Source of the DNA: Patescibacteria group bacterium
GTDB taxonomy: Bacteria; Patescibacteriota; Patescibacteriia; 2-12-FULL-60-25
Length of the DNA: 28,608 bases
Reading direction: 5' to 3'
Assembly: GCA_018061485.1 (NCBI GenBank)
Contig: JAGOUA010000005.1
Location: forward strand, 1-28,608
In this document: piece after piece, positions 1 to 8,519 of the stretch
How the letters are laid out: each line of letters starts with the position of its first letter
Position numbering within the stretch: the stretch's first letter is position 1
Notes under the pieces: generated by a model
Told to the model about the DNA's origin: nothing
The model's database searches: none
What the model saw: only the letters and a program-made list of their open reading frames with translations
Position numbers and translations under genes: made by a program

Positions 1-8
1 TGTCCACC

Positions 9-37
9 TAGGTTTTTTCTCGCGTGTTTGCTACGCT
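9..37 (+). promoter_or_regulatory. Candidate promoter of the UvrD-like helicase
   Basis: TAGGTT (9-14), a 17-bp spacer and TACGCT (32-37), the -10 being preceded by TTTGC in the manner of an extended -10. Initiation about 7 nt after the -10 would fall on or next to the ATG at 44, giving a leaderless mRNA. The -35 is weak and the window begins just upstream, so only the -10 part is convincing. Confidence 0.45.
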
Positions 38-43
38 CGGCCC

Positions 44-2191
44 ATGTCGCAGTACACGCTCTCTTCTCCGCGGGGATTCACCAAGTCCTTGGACTATCAA
101 CAGGCGCTCAATCCTGAGCAGTTAGATGTGGTGTTGCACGGAGATGGGGCGTGTTTGGTGTTGGCAGGAGCGGGTTCTGGTAAGACGCGCACCCTCACGT
201 ACCGCGTGGCGTATCTTTTGGAGCAGGGAGTAGATCCGTCGACGGTGCTGCTCTTAACGTTCACCAATAAAGCCGCAAAAGAGATGCTTGAACGCGTGAA
301 CGGATTATTAGGTGGTGAAGCGCGTGGACTCTGGGGAGGGACGTTCCATTCGATTGCGAGCCGTGTGTTGCGTTCGTTTGCACAACATCTTGGATACACG
401 CCCTCGTTCACGATCATGGATAGCGAAGATACCGGGGATCTGATCAAGGCTCTCATAAAAGAGGCAGGCATCGATACCAAAAACAAACGCTTTCCTTCGG
501 CATCGGTGGTACATGATGTCATTTCGTATACACGCAACGTACAGAGTGATATTCAGACCGTCTTGAAAGAGAAATATCCCCATTTTTTTGAAGCTGCCCC
601 GCAGATACAGCGTTTGGCGGATGTCTACGCTCAGCGCAAGCAGAGTTCGAACATGATGGATTTTGATGATTTGCTGGTGCGTATGGTTGAGCTTCTCGAA
701 GATTCGCAGCATGGTCCCGCCATCGCTCAGCGGTTTCGCTATGTGTTAGTAGACGAGTATCAAGATACGAATGCGTTACAGGCGCGCATCGTGCGAGGAT
801 TTGCGCAGGTGCATAAGCAGGTTCTGGTGGTGGGGGATGACGCGCAGTCTATCTACGCCTTTCGCGGGGCGAATGTGGATCATATCTTGGCGTTTCCAAA
901 AGAGTGGCAAAACGCGCGAGTATTCAAGCTCTTAACCAACTATCGGTCGACGCCGCAGATTCTGGAAGTGGCGAATGAGTCCCTCAAGCACAACGTCCAT
1001 CAGTACGAAAAAGAGCTCCGAGCTATGGGGAGCGCGGGACAAAAGCCCAAGCTCGTTCCGTGTCAGTCAGCAACGCAAGAAGCGCGGTATATCGCCGATC
1101 AGATACAGCTCTGCGTTCAGCGAGGGATGTCGCTTCCAGATATCGCCGTTCTCTTTCGTTCCAGTGCGCATTCTCAAACGCTAGAATTCGAGCTCATGAA
1201 GCGAGATCTTCCGTACGAATATCGCGGTGGACAAAAGTTTTTTGAACGCGCGCATATCAAGGACGCGATCGCCTTTTTGCGCATTCGTCACAATGTGCGC
1301 GATGAAGTGGCGTGGTTGCGGGTATTGCAGACGCTTCCTGGGGTTGGTGCTACGGGCGCGGCGCAGTTTGCTCGTTCGGTGGCTTCGTGTGCAACATTTA
1401 CCGAAGGATTGCGATCTGGGTACGCGTGGAAAGGAAAAGCGCGTGATGGATGGAAAGAGTTCGAACGGATGGTGCAGGATATTGGTCTCGAGGAGTTGTG
1501 GCCCGGAACCCTCTTACGACGCTTTGCGAGCTCGTTTTATAAGCGCTATCTTGAGCAAGAATATCCAAACTGGCGCGAACGTTTAGAAGATTTGGAGCAG
1601 CTCGCCCTGTTTGCCGAAAGCTACGAAGACGTGAGTCTCTTTTTGGGAGATATTGCGTTATACGACGGACTGGTAGCGACACGCGGCGATCGTGGAGAGC
1701 TGGATACACGCCCACGCGTGGTGCTCTCGACGATCCACCAGGCAAAAGGTTTGGAGTGGAGCACGGTCTTTGTGATGCATCTCGCGGACCAAAGCTTCCC
1801 AAGTCGACGTGCCTTGCAGGAAAAAGATGGCATGGAAGAAGAGCGTCGGTTGTTTTACGTGGCAGTTACGCGTGCTCGACGAGAGTTGTTTTTGACGTAC
1901 CCTCTTACGCTGGGATACGACACGTTGCAGTTTCAACAGCCGAGTACATTTATTGAAGAACTTTCTCCGCGGTATTTTGATCGTGTAGAGTTACGTGAGG
2001 CGTTTTTTCGCTCTGGAGCGATTCCGCAAAAGCGCTCGTTTGATGAAGGGGATGGATGGATAGATGACGAGCCTGTGATTGAGCAAGACCGACTAGGAAA
2101 TCGCGCGCCTAAGCCTGTTACGGCGTGGAAACAGGGTGTTTTTTCTACGAATAAAAAACAGCCGCCGAAGAGCTTTCTTTCTTCGGTATAA
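44..2191 (+). CDS. UvrD/PcrA-type superfamily 1A DNA helicase
   Basis: ATP-dependent 3'-5' DNA helicase of the UvrD/Rep/PcrA family, expected to act in nucleotide-excision and mismatch repair and in clearing replication obstacles. All SF1A motifs are visible: Walker A AGAGSGKT at residues 41-48, motif Ia TFTNKAAKEM, Walker B DEYQDTN from residue 237, motif III QSIYAFRGA, motif IV TNYRST, motif V STIHQAKGLEW and motif VI with VAVTRAR near residues 597-610. At 715 residues it is the usual length for the family. The ATG at 44 is the first start in the window and lies just after a -10-like box. metK follows 12 bp downstream, so the two are probably co-transcribed. Whether to call it uvrD, pcrA or rep cannot be decided from sequence alone. 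Confidence 0.95.
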   Translation: MSQYTLSSPRGFTKSLDYQQALNPEQLDVVLHGDGACLVLAGAGSGKTRTLTYRVAYLLEQGVDPSTVLLLTFTNKAAKEMLERVNGLLGGEARGLWGGTFHSIASRVLRSFAQHLGYTPSFTIMDSEDTGDLIKALIKEAGIDTKNKRFPSASVVHDVISYTRNVQSDIQTVLKEKYPHFFEAAPQIQRLADVYAQRKQSSNMMDFDDLLVRMVELLEDSQHGPAIAQRFRYVLVDEYQDTNALQARIVRGFAQVHKQVLVVGDDAQSIYAFRGANVDHILAFPKEWQNARVFKLLTNYRSTPQILEVANESLKHNVHQYEKELRAMGSAGQKPKLVPCQSATQEARYIADQIQLCVQRGMSLPDIAVLFRSSAHSQTLEFELMKRDLPYEYRGGQKFFERAHIKDAIAFLRIRHNVRDEVAWLRVLQTLPGVGATGAAQFARSVASCATFTEGLRSGYAWKGKARDGWKEFERMVQDIGLEELWPGTLLRRFASSFYKRYLEQEYPNWRERLEDLEQLALFAESYEDVSLFLGDIALYDGLVATRGDRGELDTRPRVVLSTIHQAKGLEWSTVFVMHLADQSFPSRRALQEKDGMEEERRLFYVAVTRARRELFLTYPLTLGYDTLQFQQPSTFIEELSPRYFDRVELREAFFRSGAIPQKRSFDEGDGWIDDEPVIEQDRLGNRAPKPVTAWKQGVFSTNKKQPPKSFLSSV

Positions 2192-2203
2192 CGTTGGTGA
2201 TCT

Positions 2204-3238
2204 ATGCCTCTTGCGCGTTTTGTTGGTCCGGGGCATCCGGATCGTCTCTGCGATCGAGTCGCGATCGCTTTTGTTGAGGCGTATCTTGCGCGTGATCCAG
2301 AGGCGCGTCTTCGTGTGAGTGTGACGGGTGGGCGAGAGTCTCTCTTTTTGGATGGCGACGTCGTGTCTGAAGCGGATATCGATGTGAGTCTCGAGGCGAA
2401 GCGCGTGATTGCTGCCATCGACCCAGCATTGGCGACGGATCTCTTTTTTACCTGTGAGCCTGTGGCACAAGACGTCTTGCCTGCCTGTGCCAGCTTTGAT
2501 GCTGTGACGGTGTGCGGATATGCCACGGCAGACACGCCTAGCACTCTTTCCTTGGCGCAGCATATCGCCCTGCTTGTAACACGTTGCATCGAGACGTATC
2601 GACGCACTTCGCCTGAAGCGTACGGTTGGGGTCCTGATTATGAGGTGGTGGTTGATGATACGCGTCGCTTGATCCTCCTGAGAATGGACGCCGATCAGGC
2701 GTACCATTCAGCGCAAAGTGAGACGATGCTCACGCTTATTCGCACGCACGCTCCCGAGCTCGAAGATTGGACGGTGCGCGTGTTACCGCACGGGGGCGAA
2801 GCGTCTATGGGGCTTCGTCGTCGGTCTGGACGGTCTGGTCTTGCTTCCAGCTTGGGAACGTATTCCTCGCATCTACCGGCGAATCTTTCGGGTGTTGGGT
2901 ACGTAAAAGATCATCCATTGAATCTTGGCGCGTGGCTTTTGCATCAAGCGGCTCGTACCTGTGTACAGGCGGGATATGGCCGTGGGGTGTTGGTACACGC
3001 CTTATGGCTACCGGGAGAATCTCGACCAAACATCCTCTCTGCGCGTAACGAAAAAGGAGAGAATCTGCTCTCGCATATCGAGGCGGATTGCTTGGACTTG
3101 GTAAAAGCGCGAGCACGATTAGCGGGAAGCGGATGGCTCACGCGTGAATGGGAGGCTGTGTATGATGCAAAACTCACGATGCCGTGGGAAGAGCTTGGGA
3201 CATCGGGCGAGAGTCTCCTCTCGACAGATGGTGGGTAG
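2204..3238 (+). CDS. metK: Divergent S-adenosylmethionine synthetase (MetK family)
   Basis: Expected to make S-adenosylmethionine from ATP and methionine. The N-terminus has the family signature around the catalytic histidine (GPGHPDRLCDRV, canonical SEGHPDKVADQI). CGYATADTP matches the canonical FGYATNET segment, and residues around HLPANLSGVGYVKDHP correspond to the GGAFSGKDPTKVDRS ATP/K+ site. At 344 residues it is shorter than the usual 380-400. The GDQG motif before GYAT reads FDAV here, so the Asp may be kept but the Gln-Gly is lost. The canonical GLTGRK loop is rewritten to an Arg-rich GLRRRSGRSG. It starts 12 bp after the helicase gene. Family membership is clear; full catalytic competence is inferred. 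Confidence 0.8.
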   Translation: MPLARFVGPGHPDRLCDRVAIAFVEAYLARDPEARLRVSVTGGRESLFLDGDVVSEADIDVSLEAKRVIAAIDPALATDLFFTCEPVAQDVLPACASFDAVTVCGYATADTPSTLSLAQHIALLVTRCIETYRRTSPEAYGWGPDYEVVVDDTRRLILLRMDADQAYHSAQSETMLTLIRTHAPELEDWTVRVLPHGGEASMGLRRRSGRSGLASSLGTYSSHLPANLSGVGYVKDHPLNLGAWLLHQAARTCVQAGYGRGVLVHALWLPGESRPNILSARNEKGENLLSHIEADCLDLVKARARLAGSGWLTREWEAVYDAKLTMPWEELGTSGESLLSTDGG

Positions 3239-3249
3239 GGCGGTAGAGT
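3221..3249 (+). promoter_or_regulatory. Promoter of the PpiA-like lipoprotein gene, inside the metK 3' end
   Basis: TCGACA (3221-3226), a 17-bp spacer and TAGAGT (3244-3249). The expected start of transcription is about 3256, only a few nt before the ATG at 3260. This favours the ATG over the in-frame GTG at 3248, which overlaps the -10 box. Confidence 0.6.
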
Positions 3250-3259
3250 GGGTGGTACT

Positions 3260-3946
3260 ATGCGTTCATTTGCGCTTTTTGTGGGTATTCTCGCCGGACT
3301 CTCTTTGCTCGGCGCGGGTTGCGGGGCTACAACGTCCACACCTACGCCGTCAGCTTCTGATTCTTCTTCTACGACAACGACGTCTTCATCTCCTGCTATG
3401 TCTGCTACGCTTGCGTTCCCAGGTATTCTTCCAGAAGAACAAACCGCTAAACGGGTGCGTATTCAAACCACCAAGGGCGACATCGTGATTCAGCTCGATC
3501 CAAAAGCTGGTCCAAACGCCGCTTCAAACTTTGTGTACTTAATTCAGCAAGGATTTTATCAAGGGACGATTTTTCATCGTGTGATTCCTGGATTCATGAT
3601 TCAAGGGGGGGATCCAACGGGGACAGGATTTAGCGGTCCTGGATATGAGATTCCAGATGATCCTGTCACAACGTTGCCAACGGGGCGCGTGACGGTGAGC
3701 GGGATCACGCAAAACACCCCATTCTATCCAAAAGGAACGATCGCGATGGCGAACAAGGGGGCTCCACGTACGGCAGGATCGCAGTTTTTTATCATGGTTG
3801 CGGACTACCCACTCCCACCAACGTATTCTGTTTTTGGAAAAGTGGTGGAAGGGCAAGACGTGGCTGACGCTATCGCACAAGCTCCTCGTGACGAGATGGA
3901 TCGTCCAAACGAAGAGATTCGCATGGTGAACGTGACGATTGAATAA
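3260..3946 (+). CDS. Cyclophilin-type peptidyl-prolyl isomerase lipoprotein
   Basis: Catalyses cis-trans isomerisation of Xaa-Pro bonds, here predicted on the outer face of the membrane. The N-terminus is a lipoprotein signal (hydrophobic MRSFALFVGILAGLSLL followed by the lipobox GAGC). A Ser/Thr-rich linker follows, then the cyclophilin domain: FHRVIPGFMIQGGDPTGTG carries the active-site Arg and the Phe-Met-Gln core, and GSQFFI and the FGKVVEG segment are both present. The protein is 228 residues from the ATG at 3260. An in-frame GTG at 3248 is possible but lies in the promoter. It opens a run of four exported proteins (3260-7077) and is probably an extracytoplasmic folding helper. Confidence 0.92.
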   Translation: MRSFALFVGILAGLSLLGAGCGATTSTPTPSASDSSSTTTTSSSPAMSATLAFPGILPEEQTAKRVRIQTTKGDIVIQLDPKAGPNAASNFVYLIQQGFYQGTIFHRVIPGFMIQGGDPTGTGFSGPGYEIPDDPVTTLPTGRVTVSGITQNTPFYPKGTIAMANKGAPRTAGSQFFIMVADYPLPPTYSVFGKVVEGQDVADAIAQAPRDEMDRPNEEIRMVNVTIE

Positions 3947-3963
3947 TCTCAGATCTCTCCACT

Positions 3964-4842
3964 ATGGCGATCGTCTACAACAAGAACGTGCTCGTGCTTG
4001 GGGTGGCGATCGCTTTTGTGTTGGCGGCGGCGGTTGGAGGTGTCGTGTACTGGAAGCAAAGCAGGCCTGCGGCCCTTGTAGCGCTTCCACAGGCACAGGA
4101 GTATATTCCTGAGTCGGTTACGGCTCCGGTTCAAGAACCGCTTGTTCAAGCGTCGAGTACTGTTTCTTCGAACAAGCCCGTTGTTACGCCTGTTGTCGTG
4201 CCTCCGGTAGCGACGTCTGCTGCTCCCGTTGTTCCTCCCGTGCGTCCAACCGATACGCTTCCGCGTGAATGGCGTCTGGCGGTGCCTTTTCTTTCTCAAG
4301 CGCCCTTAGGCGATTGGGCGATGCCGTATCAAGAGGCGTGCGAAGAAGCTTCGTTATTGATGGTGCAGGCGTACTATCAAGGCGGTCAGCCAGATCGGTT
4401 AGATCCAGAAGAGGCGAAAGCGCGTCTTTTGGCGCTGATTGAATGGCAAGCATCGCGCCGTGATGCGTCCATCGTGGATATTACGGCGCAAGAGGCGCTA
4501 GAAGACGCGCAGATGTATTGGCCAGATCTCGGTGGGCGAGTGGTTTCCGTCAAAACGGGAGACGATCTTCGACGTGAGCTTGCCGCTGGTCGTCCGGTGA
4601 TTCTTCCCGCGTATGGCAAGTCGCTTGCGAATCCGCATTTTCGGAATGGTGGGCCGCTGTATCACATGTTGGTGGTAACGGGGTATCTCGCTGATGGGCG
4701 GTTTATCACAAATGATCCCGGAACACGCTTTGGAAAAGATTTTTTGTATACCGAAGCCAATCTTTTGGCGTCCATTCGTGATTGGAACGGGGGAGATGTG
4801 GCGAACGGTCAACGAGTGATGCTGGTTCTTGAGCCGAAGTAA
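3964..4842 (+). CDS. Membrane-anchored C39-like (papain-fold) peptidase
   Basis: Predicted cell-surface cysteine peptidase of the Peptidase_C39_2 type. One N-terminal transmembrane helix (about residues 8-29) is followed by a Pro/Val/Ala-rich linker to about residue 95, then the catalytic domain. VPFLSQAPLGDW and EACEEAS place the nucleophile Cys and the Gln of the oxyanion hole just upstream of it. YHMLVVTGY supplies the catalytic His and TNDPGTR the third polar residue. No substrate can be assigned. Stand-alone proteins of this type are not tied to a bacteriocin exporter, and no ABC transporter is nearby. It begins 17 bp after the isomerase gene and ends before a bidirectional terminator. 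Confidence 0.85.
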   Translation: MAIVYNKNVLVLGVAIAFVLAAAVGGVVYWKQSRPAALVALPQAQEYIPESVTAPVQEPLVQASSTVSSNKPVVTPVVVPPVATSAAPVVPPVRPTDTLPREWRLAVPFLSQAPLGDWAMPYQEACEEASLLMVQAYYQGGQPDRLDPEEAKARLLALIEWQASRRDASIVDITAQEALEDAQMYWPDLGGRVVSVKTGDDLRRELAAGRPVILPAYGKSLANPHFRNGGPLYHMLVVTGYLADGRFITNDPGTRFGKDFLYTEANLLASIRDWNGGDVANGQRVMLVLEPK

Positions 4843-4864
4843 TTTTGCTTCGCTCGCCTCACCT

Positions 4865-4895
4865 AAAAAACGCGCTATTCAAGCGCTATTTTTTT
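4865..4895. terminator. Bidirectional intrinsic terminator
   Basis: A-tract (4865-4870), stem GCGCT (4872-4876), loop ATTCA, stem AGCGC (4882-4886), then a T-run to 4895. It separates the C39 peptidase gene from the GerMN/Gmad2 gene. Confidence 0.7.
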
Positions 4896-4936
4896 GTCTT
4901 CACAAGAGGGGGGAATCGCGAGACAATAGAGGAAGT

Positions 4937-5938
4937 ATGTCCTCCTCTTCTTCCGGGTCTTCTCCTTGGCGGCCGTTTCTTGGCCTCCTCTTTCTGATCG
5001 TTTTTGCCGGCGGGCTATTATTCATGGTGATGCGTGGGTTAGCGCCGCTGCGCGATCAAGAGCCTGCCTCGGGGGTAGGGCGTCCACCGACGGCACAACA
5101 ACCAGCGCCAATCGCTGAAGATCCGAACGATGGCAAGCCGGCAGATCCAGGTACCCCTCCGTCTGGTCCGCAAGATCCGCCGATCGCGATCAGTCCTGTG
5201 CGTTCAGCGCCTGAAGGGGCGGTGTGTGATGACCTGAACTATATTTGTATCGATGCGCCGGCACTCAATGCCACGGTGAATAATCCTGTACAGGTTCGTG
5301 GAACGGCCATCGCTTTTGAAAATACCGTACAATGGCGCGTAGAAGATGGAACGAAGACGGTGCTTGTGCGTGGGTTTGCGACAACAGACGCGTCCGATGT
5401 TGGTCGTGTCGGCGCCTTTTCGTTTAAGGGGTTTTGGGAGCGACTTCCGTCTACAACGACGGGAACCATCATCATGTACGAAGATTCGGCAAAAGACGGT
5501 AAGCCTATTCATGTTGTAACGCTTCCTGTTCGCTTTGCGCCGACGAAGCTTGCCTCGCGGAAGATTTTTCTTGTTCCGCCAACGGCTGAACAGGGTACGG
5601 ACTGTGGTACCGTGGTCTCTGTAGAGCGCAGTATTCCGGCGACGACGCTGCCCGTAGAAGCAACGCTTCTTGCGCTCTTGCGAGAACCGCTGGCCCTTGG
5701 TGAATCGACCGTGCCAACGTCGGTGATTCCTGAGGGGGTGCGCTTGGTCTCGCTCTCGGTCGCGAACGGAACGGCAGAGGTCGTGCTGAGTAACGAACTT
5801 GAATCATACGGTGGTGGATCGTGTCGCGTAGGAGCGATTCGCGCTCAAATCGAAAAGACTCTGCAACAGTTTTCGTCGATTCAACGCGTAGACATTCGCG
5901 TGCCAGGAAAGACAGCTGAAGAAACGCTTCAGCCGTAG
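4937..5938 (+). CDS. Anchored Gmad2 + GerMN domain protein
   Basis: A single N-terminal transmembrane segment (about residues 12-31) is followed by a Pro-rich linker and two extracytoplasmic domains. Residues from about 93 to 195 (DDLNYICIDAPALNATVNNPVQVRG..., ending in LPVRF) fit the Gmad2 immunoglobulin-like domain. From about 200 to the end (RKIFLVPP..., VEATLLALLREP, GVRLVSLSVANGTAEVVLS, IRAQIEKTL) fits GerMN. These domains were named from sporulation and germination proteins of Firmicutes, but nothing here implies sporulation; a wall- or envelope-associated role is inferred. The ATG at 4937 is chosen because an upstream in-frame start (4829) would run through the terminator and put 36 charged residues before the helix. 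The length is 333 residues. Confidence 0.85.
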   Translation: MSSSSSGSSPWRPFLGLLFLIVFAGGLLFMVMRGLAPLRDQEPASGVGRPPTAQQPAPIAEDPNDGKPADPGTPPSGPQDPPIAISPVRSAPEGAVCDDLNYICIDAPALNATVNNPVQVRGTAIAFENTVQWRVEDGTKTVLVRGFATTDASDVGRVGAFSFKGFWERLPSTTTGTIIMYEDSAKDGKPIHVVTLPVRFAPTKLASRKIFLVPPTAEQGTDCGTVVSVERSIPATTLPVEATLLALLREPLALGESTVPTSVIPEGVRLVSLSVANGTAEVVLSNELESYGGGSCRVGAIRAQIEKTLQQFSSIQRVDIRVPGKTAEETLQP

Positions 5939-5949
5939 CCCCCTTCTGT

Positions 5950-7077
5950 ATGACGTTGCGTACGCCGCCATTTGTGGCGCTGGTTGGACTGGCGATCGTG
6001 CTTGGAGGTGTCGCTGGTGGAGGATGGGCGGTGTATCGCCATCAATCTCGGTTGTCGCCGTCACCGGTAACGATCCAAGCTCCTTCTGAGAACGAGTCTC
6101 TTGGACAACCGCAAGAAATATCGCCTGTGGCGAGTGTTCCTGCTGCGACAAGCACCAATACACCCGCACAAGAATCATCCGCGAAGCTGTTGTTTGTGGG
6201 AGATATTATGCTGGATCGAGGCGTGCGTCTGCGATCGGTGCGAGCCGGTACGCGATCCTATCCGTTTCTCAAGCTTCCTGAGGGTTGGCTTGCAGAGCCT
6301 GATTTTACCATAGGGAATCTTGAAGGACCGGTTACCGATCAGCGACGCTCGCCAGAGAAGTCCATTGATTTTCTATTCGATCCAGAAGTGTTGCCAGCGC
6401 TAAAAAACCAAGGCTTTGACGCGTTTTCCCAAGCAAATAATCATGCGCTTGATCAAGGTCGGCTTGGGTATGAAGATTCTGTACGGCGATTGCGTGAAGC
6501 GGGATTTTTGACGTTTGGTCATCAGGTGCAGGATGGGCCTATCGCTCTAGCAACATCTACGGTTCAGGGGGTGCGATTGGCGTTTCTTGGATGGAACACG
6601 ACGGATAACCCCCTCGATCAAACGCAAGCTCGACAAGCGATTCAGTTCGCTCAGCAGGAGGCGGATCACGTGATCGCGTATGTGCACTGGGGCCCAGAAT
6701 ATCGTGATCGTCCGCACGCGAATGAGGTTGCGCTCGCGCACTGGTTGATTGATGAGGGGGTGGACGTGGTGATTGGTGGGCATCCGCATTGGGTGCAGGG
6801 TATCAGCACGTATAAGGGGAAGATGATCGCATGGTCGCTCGGTAACTTTGTGTTTGATCAAGATTTTTCTGTCCCAACCAAGCAGGGATTGGCGCTTCGT
6901 TTGGATATCGCGCAAAGCACCATGCGCGTTGAGCTTCATCCTGTGCGTATCACGTTGAGTCAGCCGGAGCTGGAAGAAGGCGTGGCAAAGCAAGAACGTT
7001 TGGAGGCGCTTGCGCGCATTTCTGATCTAAGCTTGCAAGACGACGTGTCTCGTGGTGTGCTATCGTTCGACTTATGA
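5950..7077 (+). CDS. CapA-family (PGA_cap) metallophosphatase-like protein
   Basis: Calcineurin-like metallophosphatase fold of the CapA/PgsA family, which is linked to poly-gamma-glutamate capsule in Bacillus. Other members have undefined envelope roles. There is an N-terminal transmembrane helix (about residues 9-27) and a short Ser/Thr/Pro linker. The metal-site motifs then follow in order: FVGDIMLDR, IGNLEGPVTD, QANNHALDQG, VHWGPEY and GGHPHWVQG, with the motif-like WSLGNFVFDQ near the C-terminus. It is 375 residues. Its last four bases overlap the xseA start (ATGA), so xseA is translationally coupled. No capB/capC polymerase genes are near, so capsule synthesis is not supported. Confidence 0.9.
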   Translation: MTLRTPPFVALVGLAIVLGGVAGGGWAVYRHQSRLSPSPVTIQAPSENESLGQPQEISPVASVPAATSTNTPAQESSAKLLFVGDIMLDRGVRLRSVRAGTRSYPFLKLPEGWLAEPDFTIGNLEGPVTDQRRSPEKSIDFLFDPEVLPALKNQGFDAFSQANNHALDQGRLGYEDSVRRLREAGFLTFGHQVQDGPIALATSTVQGVRLAFLGWNTTDNPLDQTQARQAIQFAQQEADHVIAYVHWGPEYRDRPHANEVALAHWLIDEGVDVVIGGHPHWVQGISTYKGKMIAWSLGNFVFDQDFSVPTKQGLALRLDIAQSTMRVELHPVRITLSQPELEEGVAKQERLEALARISDLSLQDDVSRGVLSFDL

Positions 7078-8297
7078 TTTTTTCTGTATCCCAATACATC
7101 ACGTTTTTAAACGAGACGTTTCGCGCGATTTGGGATACAAAAACCGTGGCCATCGAGGGAGAAATTACAGGGTATCGTGTTTCGCAAGGGCAATGGGTGA
7201 ATTTTGACATGAAAGACGAAGAGGGGCTGATCTCGTGTTTTACCGTGACAGCAAAGCTACCATTTCGCCTGGAAGATGGTATGCGGGTGCGTGTTTGCGG
7301 TATTCCTCGTGTCTATCAAAAATACGGCAAGCTTTCGTTTTCGGTAGAAACGCTTGAGCTGGTTGGAGAAGGGGCGCTAAAAAAAGCGCTCGCAGAAACG
7401 CGTGCGCGTTTGCAGGCGGAAGGATTATTCGCAGAGGACCGCAAGCGGAAGCTTCCGCGCTTTCCTCAGCGCATTGCGCTGATCGCTTCGGTTGAAAGTG
7501 CCGCCTATGGGGATTTTTTGCGTATCGTGGGTGAACGTTGGGGAGGCTTGTCGATCGACGTGTATCCCGTGATTGTGCAGGGAGATAAGGCCGCGCCCTC
7601 GATGATTCTCGCGTTAGATCAAGCAACGAAGCAGTCTCATCCGTACGATGCGGTGGTGGTCACGCGTGGAGGAGGGTCGTTCGAAGAGCTGATGGCGTTT
7701 AATGATGAACGACTCGTACGAGCGCTCTATGCCTGTCCCTTTCCGACGTTGGTAGGGGTTGGTCATGAGCGCGATAGCACGCTCGCCGAAGAGGTGGCGG
7801 ACGTGCGAGGATCGACGCCAACGGACTGCGCTCGACGATTGGTTCCTGATCGATTGGATGTCTTGTACGAGGTGCAGATGCTCGAAGAGGGGATGATGCA
7901 CGCGCTTACGCAAATCGTCCAACGAGGCGTGTATCTTCAGGAGCGACTCTTGCAGAGCATGGGGCGGTGGCAAGAACGGCTAGCACGAGAAGCGGGACAG
8001 TCTCTCGAGCGCATCCAGCGGGGGGCGGACGCGTGGATCGCTACCCTGAGAGAACGCCTCACCGCATGGATGATGCTCTTGCAGGCGCTCGATCCTGAAC
8101 GCGTGTTGAAGCGCGGATATGCCCTCGTTCTAGATGAACAAACCCAGCGACCAATTGTTCACGCGGAGGAGCTTACTGGTCGATCGGGCGTTCTTCTTCG
8201 CTTGCAAGACGGAACCGTCCGTGCAACGCTTGAAGGAGTGGCTCCACTGCGTGCTCAACAACTTCCTTTTTTCTATGTCCCCAAAAAAACACCTTGA
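7074..8297 (+). CDS. xseA: Exodeoxyribonuclease VII large subunit
   Basis: Catalytic subunit of exonuclease VII, which degrades single-stranded DNA from both ends to short oligonucleotides. The N-terminal OB-fold domain (about residues 1-100) includes VAIEGEITGYRVSQGQWVNFDMKD. The catalytic domain follows with PQRIALIASVESAAYGDF, DAVVVTRGGGSFEELMAFNDE and VGVGHERDSTLAEEVADVRGSTPT, all characteristic of the family. A long helical segment then leads to the C-terminal KRGYALV region. At 407 residues it is slightly shorter than the E. coli protein, the reduction being in the coiled-coil part. It starts in an ATGA overlap with the capA-like gene and overlaps xseB at its 3' end. Confidence 0.95.
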   Translation: MIFSVSQYITFLNETFRAIWDTKTVAIEGEITGYRVSQGQWVNFDMKDEEGLISCFTVTAKLPFRLEDGMRVRVCGIPRVYQKYGKLSFSVETLELVGEGALKKALAETRARLQAEGLFAEDRKRKLPRFPQRIALIASVESAAYGDFLRIVGERWGGLSIDVYPVIVQGDKAAPSMILALDQATKQSHPYDAVVVTRGGGSFEELMAFNDERLVRALYACPFPTLVGVGHERDSTLAEEVADVRGSTPTDCARRLVPDRLDVLYEVQMLEEGMMHALTQIVQRGVYLQERLLQSMGRWQERLAREAGQSLERIQRGADAWIATLRERLTAWMMLLQALDPERVLKRGYALVLDEQTQRPIVHAEELTGRSGVLLRLQDGTVRATLEGVAPLRAQQLPFFYVPKKTP

Positions 8298-8499
8298 TGT
8301 TGCGACGGCGTATAAAGAGCTTGAAGAGCTCGCGCAATGGTTTGAAAAAGGCGAGCCCGATATTGATGCTGGCTTAGAAAAATTCAAGCGAGCACATGAA
8401 CTCGCAGCCGCATTACAAGTTCGCCTACAAGAAGCGGATCAGGTGATCCGTCAGATTAAGGCTTCTTCCGCGGGGTCGGAGACAGAGGCGGCGTTCTAA
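8275..8499 (+). CDS. xseB: Exodeoxyribonuclease VII small subunit
   Basis: Small helical subunit that binds the XseA coiled coil and is needed for exonuclease VII activity. The 74 residues contain the family pattern: a first helix with YKELEELAQWFEKGEPDIDAGLEKFKRAHELA and a second with LQEADQVIRQIK. The ATG at 8275 gives the usual XseB length; a longer frame open from 8134 would add unrelated residues encoded within xseA. It overlaps the end of xseA by 23 bp in another frame, so the subunits are co-transcribed and probably coupled. Confidence 0.92.
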   Translation: MSPKKHLDVATAYKELEELAQWFEKGEPDIDAGLEKFKRAHELAAALQVRLQEADQVIRQIKASSAGSETEAAF

Positions 8500-8519
8500 C
8501 TATCCTTCTTTCTTTTTAT

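Noticed and set aside
3248..3259. GTG start for the isomerase lipoprotein
   Set aside because: It overlaps the -10 box and puts MGGT before a good signal peptide; the ATG at 3260 fits better.
4937..5938. Evidence of sporulation from the GerMN/Gmad2 domains
   Set aside because: These domains occur in many non-sporulating bacteria; no other sporulation gene is seen.
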